The translations under genes were made by a program, and so were the position numbers. From Erigeron canadensis (Eukaryota > Streptophyta > Magnoliopsida > Asterales > Asteraceae): a stretch of 64,000 nt of DNA. The notes below the pieces were generated by a model. That model did not search any database. It saw only the letters and a program-made list of their open reading frames with translations, and was not told the origin of the DNA. Each line of letters starts with the position of its first letter. Position 1 is the first letter of the stretch. This document shows, piece after piece, positions 1 to 10,994 of this stretch. The stretch spans positions 43,853,559 through 43,917,558 of the forward strand of contig NC_057765.1 in the NCBI RefSeq assembly GCF_010389155.1, in the 5' to 3' direction.

Positions 1-261
1 AGCCTCGGGTTCGATGGGCTTAACAACCCTGATATTGTAGCTACAAACCAATTGGTCTCTTTCAAGACTGCCTTGTGGTTTTGGATGGACAAGGCTCATT
101 GGGATTTTGTCTCTGGGAAGGGGTTTGGAGCTACAATTGGGGTCATCAATGGGGTGGAATGTGATGACGGGAACCCAGGTGCTGTAAGCGCTAGAGTCAC
201 ATACTACACCGATTACTGCAAGCAGTTTGGTGTTGCAACCGGCGACAAACTTAGTTGTTAG
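1..261 (+). CDS. Class IV chitinase (GH19), 3' end only
   Basis: The window opens inside the last exon of a class IV endochitinase gene; 86 codons are present, ending in TAG at 259-261. The peptide starts [15 protein letters not shown] and ends GDKLSC, matching the C-terminal half of the GH19 domain in the complete copies at 8530, 14988 and 25844. The hevein domain, catalytic glutamates and exon 1 lie outside the window. GH19 class IV enzymes hydrolyse chitin, usually as secreted defence proteins (family knowledge). One oddity: where the other copies read T/S-I-R-A-I-N-G, this one reads T-I-G-V-I-N-G, losing a conserved arginine. This may be a weakened copy, but the reading frame is intact as far as visible. 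Confidence 0.93.
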   Translation, partial: SLGFDGLNNPDIVATNQLVSFKTALWFWMDKAHWDFVSGKGFGATIGVINGVECDDGNPGAVSARVTYYTDYCKQFGVATGDKLSC

Positions 262-1017
262 TCGTCGTTGCAACCCGTACCAGATTGAACAAACACATGT
301 AGCTTATTTTTGGTATCTGGTTAGGGTCGGAGTTATGGATTCCAATCGGGTTTATAATACTTAATTACCTATAATATTTGAAATAAGTTCGTTCATAGTG
401 ACAAATATTTTGCATGATATTTGACACAATGAATAAGTTCAAATAGTCAGGAATAGACAATGTAAAACACTATAATCTTTGTATTATATACAACTTCTGA
501 AACCTGTTCCACCAAATGTATCAAGAGGTATATTTCGCAGTCTTGTACTAACTTACTTTCATTCAAATTCATAATATATGGATGATGTTTCGTTCATAAA
601 AAATATAAAAATATGCACTACCATGAAGTTTAAAATTTACCCGTCATTTAAGAGATTATTTTGGATATGCCAAATGCTCGAAACAAACATGAGCCCATAC
701 CTTCAAGTCTAGCGTAGAACCATTTTAATCTGAGTTAAGACCCAACCAAATGGGGCATGAATTCACCCAGTATCTTGGTTTAGTATCTAACAAAAACTAC
801 AATGGTGTGTGATCCACCGATTGAAGTCTAGCATTGTCAATGGGCCAGTTCGGCTAAAGATTATTCTAACCTTTGACCAAACTAATTGGGGTATGATTTA
901 ACCCGTTAGTCATGGTTTTTGATTTAGCCTAAAATATGTCTACTTTCACTGGCTTTGCGAGCTGAGAGTCCAATGGGTTGATAAGTCGCCCTGAATCTAT
1001 CTATGGAGTTTAAGAAA
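262..1017. other. Intergenic, no gene seen
   Basis: AT-rich 3' flank of the first chitinase copy. No coding stretch, RNA gene or clear repeat was recognised up to the 5-base duplication (agaaa, 1013-1017) that precedes the solo LTR. Confidence 0.6.
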
Positions 1018-1417
1018 TGTTGGATATTTTAGTGTAATTGAATTAACTTGTTTGACCATTATTGTCATAATAATACATCATTTAGGCCTAGAGGAGTGAA
1101 GTGCACGTTTATCTGAATTTATTGTAGCCTTAAGCCCCTAAGGTACAAAGGTCCGGGGGCAGTGCTCCTGAGAGCGGGGTCCAAGGGGCAGAGTCCCTGG
1201 CTGGGGTTGAAAGTTAAATTTTTTTTTGGGTAAAGGGTTGTTTTACCCCGGATGATTCTATATATTAACAAAAAGAATACAAAGATCAGGTGATATAGCA
1301 GAGTACCATATCAGCTAGTTGTCATATGCATAAGCAATAGCCAAAAAATATGATAGGGGTAACAAGTCCCCTCATACAATCACACCCTATCTAGCCTAAA
1401 TTAGTTATAAACATTAA

Positions 1418-2294
1418 TCAGCTAGAAGAATTAGTACTAAGTAGCGTCTTGGGTAATCTCCATACTACCATAGCTCGCTCGACCCTCGAATTATTCTTGA
1501 ATCTAAAAGTCATCAGTTTAAATCTGATGGTTTCGATCACCACTTGTACCAACTCTTCTTTCGTTCGCTTCCTCTTTTTAAATAAGCGTGTAATTCTTTC
1601 TTGCCATATGAAGTACACCGATGCAACAAGAGTTAACTTAGAAATCACACTAAATATAGAAGTCTTCTTAGAAAACAGAATCATATCCTGAATGATGTCT
1701 TCCCACACGGTCGATTGTTGATGAAGATCAGCCTTCATATTCACCTCGAACCATACCTCCTTGGCATAAGGGCATTCAAAAAAAAGATGAGAATGTGAAT
1801 ATGATTGCAGCTCACATAATGGGCAGAGCAAAAGTGTTTGTTGCAGGTCCCAACGTCGTATCTTATCTTGGGTCTTGAGCTTTTTCATGATTGCAAGCCA
1901 TAAGAGGAACGAATGTTTTGGGATGCAATGATTGAACCAAACCAGATGGTACCAGTCAACAATACCATCTCTCGGGCGAATATCCTCCCAAGCTGTACCT
2001 ACATAAAAGTTTGTTAGTTTTCCAAGTTGATCCTTCCATTGTAGGACATCATGTTGGGACTCCACCAAAATGGGAGCCAAAGAGTTTGGGAAAAAGGAAT
2101 TCCAAGTTGCAGGCCATTTCCAATTGCCATTCTCGGATATATCAGCCACCTTAGAAGTAAGACTAAAGCCCGCATTTGTGACCATTCTTGGCGTGACTCC
2201 ATTAATTAATGGACAAAAATCATCCCACAAATCAAACCATGCAGAAGTTGAATGGCCATCTGTAACAATTGTGGTTCCTGACCTTTTGACCATA
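1418..2294 (-). pseudogene. LINE ORF2 3' part: RT zinc-binding domain (zf-RVT)
   Basis: An open stretch of about 291 codons, read on the minus strand, contains the plant LINE zf-RVT signature: TSAWFDLWDDFCPL, then VWFNHCIPKHSFLLWLA, then CPLCELQSYSHSHLFFECPYAKEVW with its Cys/His zinc ligands. This domain follows reverse transcriptase in plant LINE ORF2. The real N-terminal continuation is across the 2.9-kb insertion, at 5213-6716, and the two halves are no longer in one frame. The ATG at the insertion edge is fortuitous. Not a functional gene. Confidence 0.88.
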
Positions 2295-3826
2295 TGTACA
2301 ATTTAACTAACTATCGAGTTGGCCAATATAGTTCAAGTGCAATTTGGAGTTCATGTAAGTGTAATGTGTCCAAATAGATCAATTTATCGTTTAAGATATA
2401 TGTGCTAGTCGATATCATCGTTGGTGCAAATCGAACCTAAACCTTGAGATGACATTTATATCTAATTGGCTTTACGGTACTAAATGACATTAAATCTGGT
2501 TAGCAACATGAAATGGATCCTCCATGGGTCAAACCCATGACCCATCACCCAACCCTATCTTCCTTATTTTCCACCCATCCATTCATTCTTCACCCTATCT
2601 TTTTCTTTCTTTCTTCTTGCAAGAACAAAACACACATACACACTAATGTCTCTCTCTCTCTAAGATTCTTACACCAAATTATGGTTTCAAGTTAGAATTG
2701 TGTTAGAATCATCATCCTTATCATCATCTTTATTACATATCAAAGATTTGGGTTGTCAAAAGTGCAAGAACATCTTCTTTTGAGTAATTTTCGGGTTTGG
2801 CAATTTGTGGAAGTTTTGGTAAGTGAATTCTAACTCAAATTCATCATTTTATTCTTTTAATCATGTTTCCTTGTCCAATCTAAGCATTGTTGGTCAAATT
2901 TAGGTTCAAAATGGATTTGGGTCAAAATTAGGGTTTTGAAATGGGTCAAAATGGATTTGAGCAAGGATTTGATGCTATGGATTGAGATTATGATATGGGT
3001 TATGTTCAAAGATGTTAAAATATGGTGATTTATGCATAAAAATGTGTTTTGGAGGTTCCTTAGTCGATTTTGGAGTCAAAAATCTGCTAGTAGGAGCACG
3101 GCCGCACAGACAGACGCTCAGTGCTTGTGGCTGCAGTTTTCCCATAATACAGATGCTCACACGACCGACAGTGCGAGCGGCCGCAGTATTTTTGTTCCTT
3201 CCCCAACTTTTTCGTTCGGTTATCAGTCAACTTTTAATGATCCAAAACTTGTTTGTTGGTCTTATATTAACATACTAAGGTTAACAAAATTGGTTAAACA
3301 CATTTCTAAACACTTTGATTTTCAAGTGGAATTTTGATGCTAAGTCATTGAACCGTGTCTAACCAAAACTCTTCATTTGTCATTTAAACGTTCTCGAATG
3401 ACTTATAAAACATCTTTAGGGGAAATTGTGGTATAGTATAACTAGTATTGACCATGTCTTGTATTGTGACATATATTGTTAGGTTGTGGACTTTGGACGA
3501 CCATTGGGCATTCGTAGCTTGATATTAACTTGCTATTGCCGATCAAGGTGAGTTCGTAGCTCCCTACTCGTTTGAGATTCGGGCTGAAAAGTGTACAACC
3601 TTTGTGTGTTAACTTGTTGTTTGTGCAATTATGTGATGCCTTGATTGATGACATAGTTCAATTGAGCATACGTTTGATTTCCTTGATGATGACATGACTT
3701 GATTGTGCATATGTTGAGTGTCTTAAGTGATGACATTGTTTGATTGATGGAATTGTTAACGTGTAAATATGTGGTTGTTATATGATTATTGTATGTGCGT
3801 GTTTGGTTGACTTTTAGGTTAGTTGT

Positions 3827-4320
3827 GTATATATGGAAGATGATAATACCTTCGAAAGGTTGGAGATGTGGTGGGAAGGCTGCGGGTGACCCTATATATA
3901 AGCATCAAAGGCCTTTCAAAAGTAGTATCGTACGAAGTATATACACATAGTGTTTGTTTCTGGGTGGACATTGATGGTCATGGTGCAATTGAGTACAATG
4001 AAGTACATTACGCGCAATTGAGTACAATGAGGTACATTACGTGTAACTGAGTGCAGGGCATTATAGAACTTGTTAGATACTTCTTGATATCATTATTACT
4101 TGTTCTTGTTTACTATGCGTATTCTAAATACCTTGTGTAGTTCATTATGTGAGTACATATGTGAGGGTCATTGATGGACATTGATTGATTATGTATTATT
4201 TGAGTATGATTGATTTATTTATGATTAGGGTAGTTGTACATACATGGAAGACGATGATACATTTAATAAGTTGGAGATGTGGTGGGAAGGCTGCGGGTGA
4301 CCCTGTATACAAACATCTAA
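3827..4320. repeat. Two copies of a ~95-base direct repeat
   Basis: Copy 1 (about 3820-3910) and copy 2 (about 4228-4320) share a segment containing ttggagatgtggtggg and aaggctgcgggtgaccct, about 410 bases apart. Both lie in the non-coding LTR-type element and suggest internal duplication of a longer unit. Confidence 0.8.
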
Positions 4321-4400
4321 GATTCCTTAAATGTAAAGTCGTATGAAATGTATGTGCATTGTGCATTGTGCATGGTTGAGTTGATGGACATGATGGACAT

Positions 4401-4574
4401 GATGACAATAAACGGGTACTTATGTACTTGATGACATTAAACGGGTACTTACGTACTTGATGACATTAAACGGGTACTTATGTACTTGATGACATTAAAC
4501 GGGTACTTATGTACTTGATGACATTAAACGGGTACTTATGTACTTGATGACATTAAACGGGTACTTATGTACTT
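4401..4574. repeat. 29-base tandem repeat, six units
   Basis: Six head-to-tail units beginning gatgacattaaacgggtact and ending tatgtactt, 29 bases each with one or two variant bases per unit (for example acaata in unit 1 and tacgt in unit 2). Decayed partial units (aaacgggtgc, atgacaat) continue to about 4660. A minisatellite internal to the LTR-type element. Confidence 0.93.
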
Positions 4575-5212
4575 GATGACAATATCGATGACAATAGAGG
4601 GACAATGTGTGCATGTGCAATAAACGGGTGCTATACGTACTTGATGACAATTGGATGACATGAGAACAATTGAGGGACATTGATGGACATGTCTGGCCTT
4701 TTAGAACTTGATGGATATTTGTTGATGTCGACATTCTGTGTTCTTGTGCATTATGTGTGTTCTAGTTATGGTATGATTGTGCAATGGATACATGTGGGAC
4801 CAGGTTGCGCTACGAGCCAACCTATATTGAGTACTTGCGCCTTTTAAGGACTTACTGTAAGTGTGTTCCTTGTTCATTAGCTTAGTTCATATTGTGAATG
4901 GCTTTGGCATTAGATCCTCGTCATTTGCCCCTACGAACTCACCAACCTAGTGTTGACCTTGTTTAGTACACTTTTCAGGTAACCTTGCGAATCCAAGACG
5001 TGATGGTTGATGGATGCTTGCGCTAGAGTTTGGGCTTAGTCTTACATGGATCAAGGATTCATTTGCCCCTATTTGCATTATGCTTTATGTACTTGTTGTT
5101 GATGATGGGTTCACTGAATCCCTTTATTTTCATATAGTTCATGTTCTACGATAATCCCATGTATACGCTATATCTTTTCGGTAGTATTTCGAGCCTAGCT
5201 CGGGGTGTTACA

Positions 5213-6716
5213 CCATCTGCAAGTTTATAGAAGTGATTTCGGACCAATGGCCTAATTTCCATTAATTTCCGCCAACCCCATGACATACATCCCTTAGGTT
5301 GAACTTCCCATAAGCTTTTACCCTTGAGTTTATGCATATGGATCCACTTCACCCATAATGACTCCTTCAAAACCAAAAGTCTCCAATGTGATTAGTCATG
5401 AGTGCAATATTGAAATATTCAAGTCTTCGAATGCCTAAACCACCCTCATCTTTGGGCCTACAAACGACATCCCAGGCAACTTTAGCTTGACCCCGCTTCA
5501 ATGTACCCTGAATCCATAAGAATCCCCTTAACAATTGTTCAATCTCGTTAATGACTCTAACTGGAAGAATAAACATCGAGGACCAATAGACATGCATAGC
5601 AGACAGAACGGATTGGACTAACTGGAGGCGACCAGCAAAGGAAAGAAATTTATTCTTCCAATTATTCACCTGATCATGAACAGTCTCCACCAATTCCTTA
5701 CAATCTCTGTAGATGAGACGAGAAGAAACAAGTGGAACCCCAAGATATTTAACAGGAAGCTTACCTTCTTTAAAAGGAAGAACATTTAAAATCGCTATCT
5801 TTACATGGTTGAGAACATCACAAAAGTAGGCTGTGCTCTTAGGCAAACTTGGTGTCAAACCCGATGAATTCTTAAACTCCTCAAGTGCTTCCCAAATAAC
5901 AGTTGCAGATTCAACATTACCCCTCAGGAAGATAAAGAGATCATCAGCAAAACAGAGATTAATAATATCACAGTGATGATGATATGAGAACCGATCATCT
6001 TGAGCTACCTTTCTTTTTAGCTTAAGGGTAAGTATTTCCATCACAAGAGTAAAAAGATAGGGGGATAACGGATCACCTTGTCTAAGTCCACGTTTTCGTT
6101 TAAAGTACCCATGTAAACACCCATTGATGCAAATAGAATAAGAGGTAGTAGTTACGCATTCAATTATCCAAGAAACCATTTTGTTGTGGAAGCCAAAATT
6201 AACAAGGATTACCTTTAAAATTTGCCAATCCACCGTGTCATAAGCCTTCTGAATGTCGACTTTAAAAGCACATCTAGGTGGTCCACGATCCAAATGATAA
6301 TTATGCATGAGTTCTTGAGTTAAAAGAACATTATCTGAAATTCTTCTATCGGGCACAAAAGCTGATTGGTTAATGCTTACCAGATCAGCCAAACTATCCT
6401 TTATACGGTTTGCAATTAATTTACTGATACACTTGAACACAACATTACAGAGAGATATTGGACGAAAATCAGAAACATGAGAGGGAGAAAGAACCTTTGG
6501 AAGGAGAGTGATAATCGTGTGATTCACTTCTTTAAGAAGTTTTCCATAATGAAAGAAATCCTTCACGGCAAGAACCACATCCTCGCCAACAATCGGCCAA
6601 GCTTTTTTGAAAACTGTTGCTGAGAAACCATCCGGACCTGGCGCTTTATCATCCCCGATAGAGAAAATGGCTTTCTTGATTTCATCATCACTAATGTCTC
6701 TAACCATATCAGCGGC
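5213..6716 (-). pseudogene. LINE ORF2 reverse transcriptase, 5'-truncated and frameshifted
   Basis: The main open frame (5367-6707) carries the reverse transcriptase blocks in order: KAPGPDGFSATVFKKAW, SAFVPDRRISDNVLLTQELM, AFKVDIQKAYDTVDW, RGLRQGDPLSPYLFTLVMEI and the catalytic FADD box in CFADDLFIFLRG. The frame breaks near 5370 (a single-base shift) and continues in another frame as KESLWVKWIHMHKLKG to HFYKLADG, where the 2.9-kb element cuts it. The first codons at 6707 coincide with the LINE truncation point, so the endonuclease domain is absent. The enzyme would copy LINE RNA at the target site if complete; this copy is dead. Confidence 0.92.
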
Positions 6717-6960
6717 TTGAAAGTTAAATTTTAAGAACCTAAAGGACTAATTTAGACAATTTTGAAAACCTATGTAATTAACTGCCAAAAACTAGATATA
6801 CTCATTCATTATTTTTAATGGTTGTATTATTTTCTCTCAAATATATACACACACAAAATTCTTAATCTTTGATTGTATCCAATTGAATAGTTTAGGTGAA
6901 CCGTCAAATTTATTCAATCTAAAAGCGATCACGCGCCTTCAGAGATTAAAGTCCCCAACA

Positions 6961-8422
6961 GGAAAGGACCAAAGAATGTTGATGAGTCAAGCATGGCACA
7001 ACCAGTTTTAATACTTATTGTCTTTACTTAAACCCATTTTGACCCAAATATCCAACGAATCTGGTTTGTGGTTTGTCAGTTCTACTTACCACAAATAGAG
7101 AAAAATAGAATGACATTAAAACTAAAGGAAGTTTGGCCTACTAACTATTGCTTTTTCGAGCAGTATCAACCATTTTTAAAGATGAGCATTTGCATTTTTC
7201 TTTTATTTATATTGTTGTCTATTCACGGTCTTTTGGGGAATTTGATTGTTGGTGAGGAATGAGGATATATTATTGAGATTTTATTAACTGAATAACATAA
7301 ATGGATCGGATGACTGATCCGATTTGATTGACAAAATAAGTTTTCACATTTAGTAAAACGACTTATTAAATCAGAGTAAACAGCGGAATCGTGTTAATAA
7401 ACTATTAAATCTGTTCTTTAATATCCCTTGCCTATGTAACTTCATATGGATTATGCTTCTATAAGCAGGGGCGGCACTACATTGTGATTAGGGGCAACCT
7501 GGGCTACAGGTCCGCTAAATCAATGTAGTGTAATTTTTTTTTAAACACATAATGTATAATGTATTGGTGTTAGTGTGCTACGGTTACTTTGAATCGTGGT
7601 TCCATCACTACCTACAACAAAAATCATTTCTATTTGTTTCATAATTAATAAGCATATATATATGGAAATCAACAAGTTTTAGATATTGGTTCATGTTAGT
7701 AAGCCATCGTACGGTTGATTCATATTTGAAAGTAGTGAAGGAACTAAATTTTTAGTTCCAGGCCAACTTGATCACTGATCAGTTTATACACTAGGCCAAG
7801 AAGGGTCAACAACCTCATAATTCATGCTTCTGTTTATACACTACTGGATCTTGTTTGACATGTACTTCCAATAATTTATCTATAATACCTAATAAAGCAT
7901 ACTTTTTTTTAACTTATTAAACTTTAAGCCTTTGATATGATTAAAACTTCATAACATAGAACCAAGCATCTTCATACATATCTCATATTTCACGAGTTCT
8001 CTTTTTCATTAACTATATTATCATTTTATGTGACACTACCTTTACATTAATAACCACACCGTAAACGCTACCATCACCCGTCGTTTCGCTGCCCTGCCGC
8101 CGCATTGCGCGAGTACCCCTCTCATATCTCAAAACAATTTGTCAAGAAGTGTTAAATAAGCAGTATAACATGTACTTATTAAACTTTAAAAAAAGCAATT
8201 AATTACCAAGACAAAAATATTCATTTTTAGCATAATATGTTGATTTATAAGTAAAATTTTAAGTATATATAATTAACACTAGCTAGCTTCTAAATTTCTG
8301 ATAAATAACAGTTAGATCTAGACAAAGGGGTATATGACTGAATCTAAAATATACATCAATCATGAATCGAGACTATTTGTTATCTACAAATTTCTACCGA
8401 AAGAAACAATTTACTATATATA
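6961..8422. other. Intergenic, upstream of the second chitinase
   Basis: AT-rich with no gene. Around 7660 the words ggaaatcaacaagtt and atattggtt recur from the upstream region of the next chitinase (14671-14720), so part of this stretch belongs to the duplicated chitinase unit. At 8085-8115 there is an island with ccgcattgcgcgagtaccc, related to the dispersed repeat at 12540, 37458 and 48087. Confidence 0.55.
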
Positions 8423-8423
8423 A

Positions 8424-8489
8424 TGGGAGACTTTGGAAGAGACTTTGACGTTTGGAGAAGACTTTGCACAAGACTTCCGGCCTATAAAT
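8424..8489 (+). promoter_or_regulatory. Chitinase core promoter with AGACTTT repeats and TATA box
   Basis: Four GACTT-type words (gagactttgga, agagactttgacg, agaagactttgc, caagacttcc) stand in about 45 bases, directly followed by cctataaatac (TATA box, about 8482-8489) about 45 bases before the ATG at 8530. The same arrangement precedes the copies at 14988 and 25844. The second word also carries TTTGACG, close to a W-box/ACGT core. A role in pathogen or wound induction is inference. Confidence 0.65.
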
Positions 8490-8529
8490 ACATGTTTTCA
8501 TTGTCTACATTCTGTCGTCCCAAAACAAA

Positions 8530-9429
8530 ATGAAAATTACTATCTTAACTCTCTTATTTACTACGGGTTTTCTTGCCATCCTCCTCCTGCCCGAGCCGGT
8601 TTTGTCCCAAAAGTGTAAATGTGCTCCAAATTTGTGTTGTAGCAAATACGGTTATTGTGGCAAAGGAGATGCTTATTGTGGAAAAGATTGTCGAGGTGGT
8701 CCATGTTCTTTGCCAGCTCCTAACAATAATGCCAATGTCCCTGGTATAGTGACATTGGCATTCTTTAACGGGATTGTTGCAAAGTCTGCAGGCAACTGTC
8801 CCGGCAGACGCTTTTACACACGAGATGTGTTTCTTAGAGCCATCAATGCCTTTCCACATTTTGGTAGGTCTGGTTCCATTGATGATTCAAAGCGCGAAAT
8901 TGCAGCTTTCTTTGCTCATGTTACTCATGAGACCGGATGTAAGTACGCTAACTGAATTATCTATCTTAATTAATTTATCTATTGTTAGTTTTAATTAATT
9001 TCTATAATTAACATGAATGCAGACTTGTGTTATATAAATGAGAGAGGCCGTCCTTCAAGAAACTGTGACAGGACACAGACCCAATATCCATGCAATCCTA
9101 AAAAAAGTTACCACGGCAGAGGCCCAATGCAACTCTCGTGGAACTACAACTATGCTGAAGCAGGGAAGAGCCTCGGGTTCGATGGGCTCAACAACCCTGA
9201 TATTGTAGCTACAAACCCAGTGGTCTCGTTCAAGACGGCCTTGTGGTTTTGGATGGACAAGGCTCATTGGGATTTTGCCTCTGGGAAGGGGTTTGGAGCC
9301 TCAATTAGGGCCATCAATGGGGTGGAATGTGGTGGTGGGAACCCAGGTGCTGTAAGCGCTCGAGTCACACACTACACCGACTATTGCAAGCAGTTTGGTG
9401 TTGCACCTGGCAACAACCTTAGATGTTGA
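8530..9429 (+). CDS. Class IV chitinase (hevein domain + GH19)
   Basis: Exons 8530-8938 and 9023-9429 with a short GT-AG intron; 271 residues, normal for class IV. Order: signal peptide (about 1-26, ending PVLSQ), hevein-type chitin-binding domain (27-60, Cys-rich with [16 protein letters not shown]), short hinge LPAPNNNANV, then GH19. The catalytic acid is in THETG (E134), and the splice junction restores TGYLCYINE, whose glutamate corresponds to the second catalytic residue of class IV enzymes. It should be secreted and cut chitin of fungal walls. Its last exon is close to the fragment at 1-261. Differences from the copy at 25844, such as ERGRPSRNCDR after the active site and [12 protein letters not shown], may alter substrate handling (inference). 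Confidence 0.95.
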
Positions 9430-9746
9430 TTAGTCGGTCGTCATTATATATTACCTATCATACAATTAATGAATAACCTTAGATGTTGATGGCGTTATGT
9501 ATTAATTTCGAATCGTTTATACTGCATAATAATTAATTACCTATCATACAATGAATAAGGTCGAATAATATGTAGTCTTTTATGAACTGTTTTAATGTTT
9601 TTCCACTTTTATGTGAACTACTGATTGCATTTTACCAACTTTTGGTACTGGGTAGGTTGACTTTTGAAGTATGTTTCACTTGTTTGACCGAAATAGTAAA
9701 AAAAAGCAAATACTTTTGTCGTTATTCAAAGATGTCTATTGACAAG

Positions 9747-10177
9747 TGTTTTAAATACCGGTACGTACCGGCCGGTATTACCCGGAATACTGGATACCGG
9801 GTGGTACCCTAGTATAACTATCCTGGTATTTGTTTGATATTTTCACTATTCAATACCAGCAGGTATTTTTCCGGTATTATCGGAATAGTAATACCGGTAT
9901 TTTGATTTTTTTTAAAATTATTTTTTGATACTTTAATGTTATGTTTTGTTATTTGTAAACTTTAAAACTTATATTATGTTATGAAATATCTATTTGGTAT
10001 TATTTTTTAGTGGATTGTACTTATATTTTAACTATTTTCGTTAAATTATAACAAGTTTTGTAGGATTTCTATAAAAATAAAAATACAAAAATTAAATTAC
10101 CGTGTCGGTACGTACCGGTCGGTAATACCGGTACCGGGTACCCGACCGGTACGACCAAAATACCAATATTTAAAACA
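9747..10177. mobile_element. MITE-like element, copy 1 (ACCGGTACCGG-rich termini)
   Basis: About 430 bases with inverted ends: tgttttaaataccgg on the left, and the reverse complement of ccaatatttaaaaca on the right. Subterminal palindromic ACCGGTACCGG words surround an AT-rich core. A second copy lies at 16253-16662 in the intron of the next chitinase. No coding. No clear target-site duplication was found, so the superfamily is open. It starts about 320 bases after the chitinase stop codon. Confidence 0.8.
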
Positions 10178-10994
10178 TTGGTTTTGGATGACTAACTAGA
10201 ATCGGGAACGGGACAAAGATCTTTTTAAAAAATAGTAATAACATTCCAAATTTAAAAAAATATATATAGATCTTTTAAGGCCTTTATATTAGTAAATAAA
10301 GTAATTTAAATCTTAATTAAACCTTATTGGCAAGTTTAATCAATAAAATTTGGTGATTGTATTATTACAACTAACCATAAAGAAATGAAATCTGTCGTCA
10401 CAAGCATTCAATCAAGTGCACAATGCCACAATGGTAAGTGCAAACCTTATAGACAATTTACAACTTTACGAGCAAAGTAAAAAAAAAATCATCTTCCACA
10501 ACTCATAATGATTCCACAAGTCACAATTTAATGCGGTACACCTAATTGTATAGGAAATTTTTGACCATTAGGTTATATATCTTCCACAGATCGCAATTCT
10601 TTTAAACTTTTCCACAAATCGTAATCATTATATGGGAGTAAATAAGGGTGTTTGTTATTCACAGTCCAATCCATTTGTTATTTGAATTGGATTATATTTG
10701 GTTTTAATCTTGAATAAAATTGGATAATGATTTAAATCGAACCCCAATGAACAAACCCTCCTAGTTGTAATATGTTTATATATGGGATTGGTGGAGTTTC
10801 ATTAAGTATTGATTCTTTTTACTAAAACTATTACTCGTAATATATAAACAAGTGAGATATCAAAATGACTAAATACTTTAAGTTTTGTTCGACCTGCAGT
10901 CCAATAAAAGTTTTTAAACGGACCAGGTGCACTTGTGTTCATTGTTCAACGTTTAAGATGTCCCACTTTGACCCAAAAATTCAAAGCCATCAAT
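10178..10994. other. Intergenic, no gene seen
   Basis: AT-rich DNA between the MITE and the chitinase relic; nothing coding or repetitive was recognised. Confidence 0.55.

Larger units (their letters stand above)
2295..5212 (-). mobile_element. 2.9-kb non-coding LTR-type element inside the LINE
   Basis: The insertion interrupts the LINE reading frame exactly between HFYKLADG (5' side, minus strand) and the zf-RVT half. Read on the minus strand it starts TGTAACACCCCGAGC and ends AATTGTACA, so it has TG...CA ends typical of an LTR. Flanks are ccata (2290-2294) and ccatc (5213-5217), a five-base duplication with one mismatch. TGTAACACCCCG is a common start of plant Ty3/gypsy LTRs (established knowledge). 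No gag-pol coding was found. It could be a long solo LTR or a non-autonomous LARD-like element. It carries a 29-base tandem array and a 95-base internal duplication. Confidence 0.75.
1207..6716 (-). mobile_element. 5'-truncated LINE (non-LTR retrotransposon)
   Basis: A minus-strand L1-type LINE whose ORF2 retains reverse transcriptase and the terminal zinc-binding domain; the endonuclease and ORF1 are missing, as in ordinary 5' truncation. The direct repeat ttgaaagttaaatttt lies at 1207-1222 and 6717-6732 (about 16 bases), the target-site duplication. A T run at about 1219-1227, the poly(A) tail read on the plus strand, merges with it. The LINE sits inside the solo LTR and is itself interrupted at 2295-5212. 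Without that insertion it is about 2.6 kb. Confidence 0.9.
1018..6960 (+). mobile_element. Solo LTR of a Ty1/copia family, split by a LINE
   Basis: The left piece 1018-1206 starts TGTTGGATATTTTAGTGTAA and the right piece 6733-6960 ends GTCCCCAACA. Together, without the inserted DNA, they make about 0.43 kb. The pieces match, in opposite orientation, the LTRs at 19464-23886 and 24680-25226, including the GC-rich segment with gggtccaaggggcag. Flanks are agaaa (1013-1017) and ggaaa (6961-6965), a 5-base duplication with one mismatch. No copia coding sequence lies between the pieces, so this is a solo LTR left by LTR-LTR recombination. A LINE later inserted into it. Confidence 0.88.

Noticed and set aside
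3012..3337. Overlapping open frames of 88 and 101 codons in the LTR-type element
   Set aside because: No family resemblance; they lie in non-coding LTR-like DNA and share the same bases in two frames.
4401..4574. Regularly repeated 29-base units suggesting a CRISPR-like array
   Set aside because: The units are directly adjacent with no spacers, in a plant retroelement; a minisatellite.
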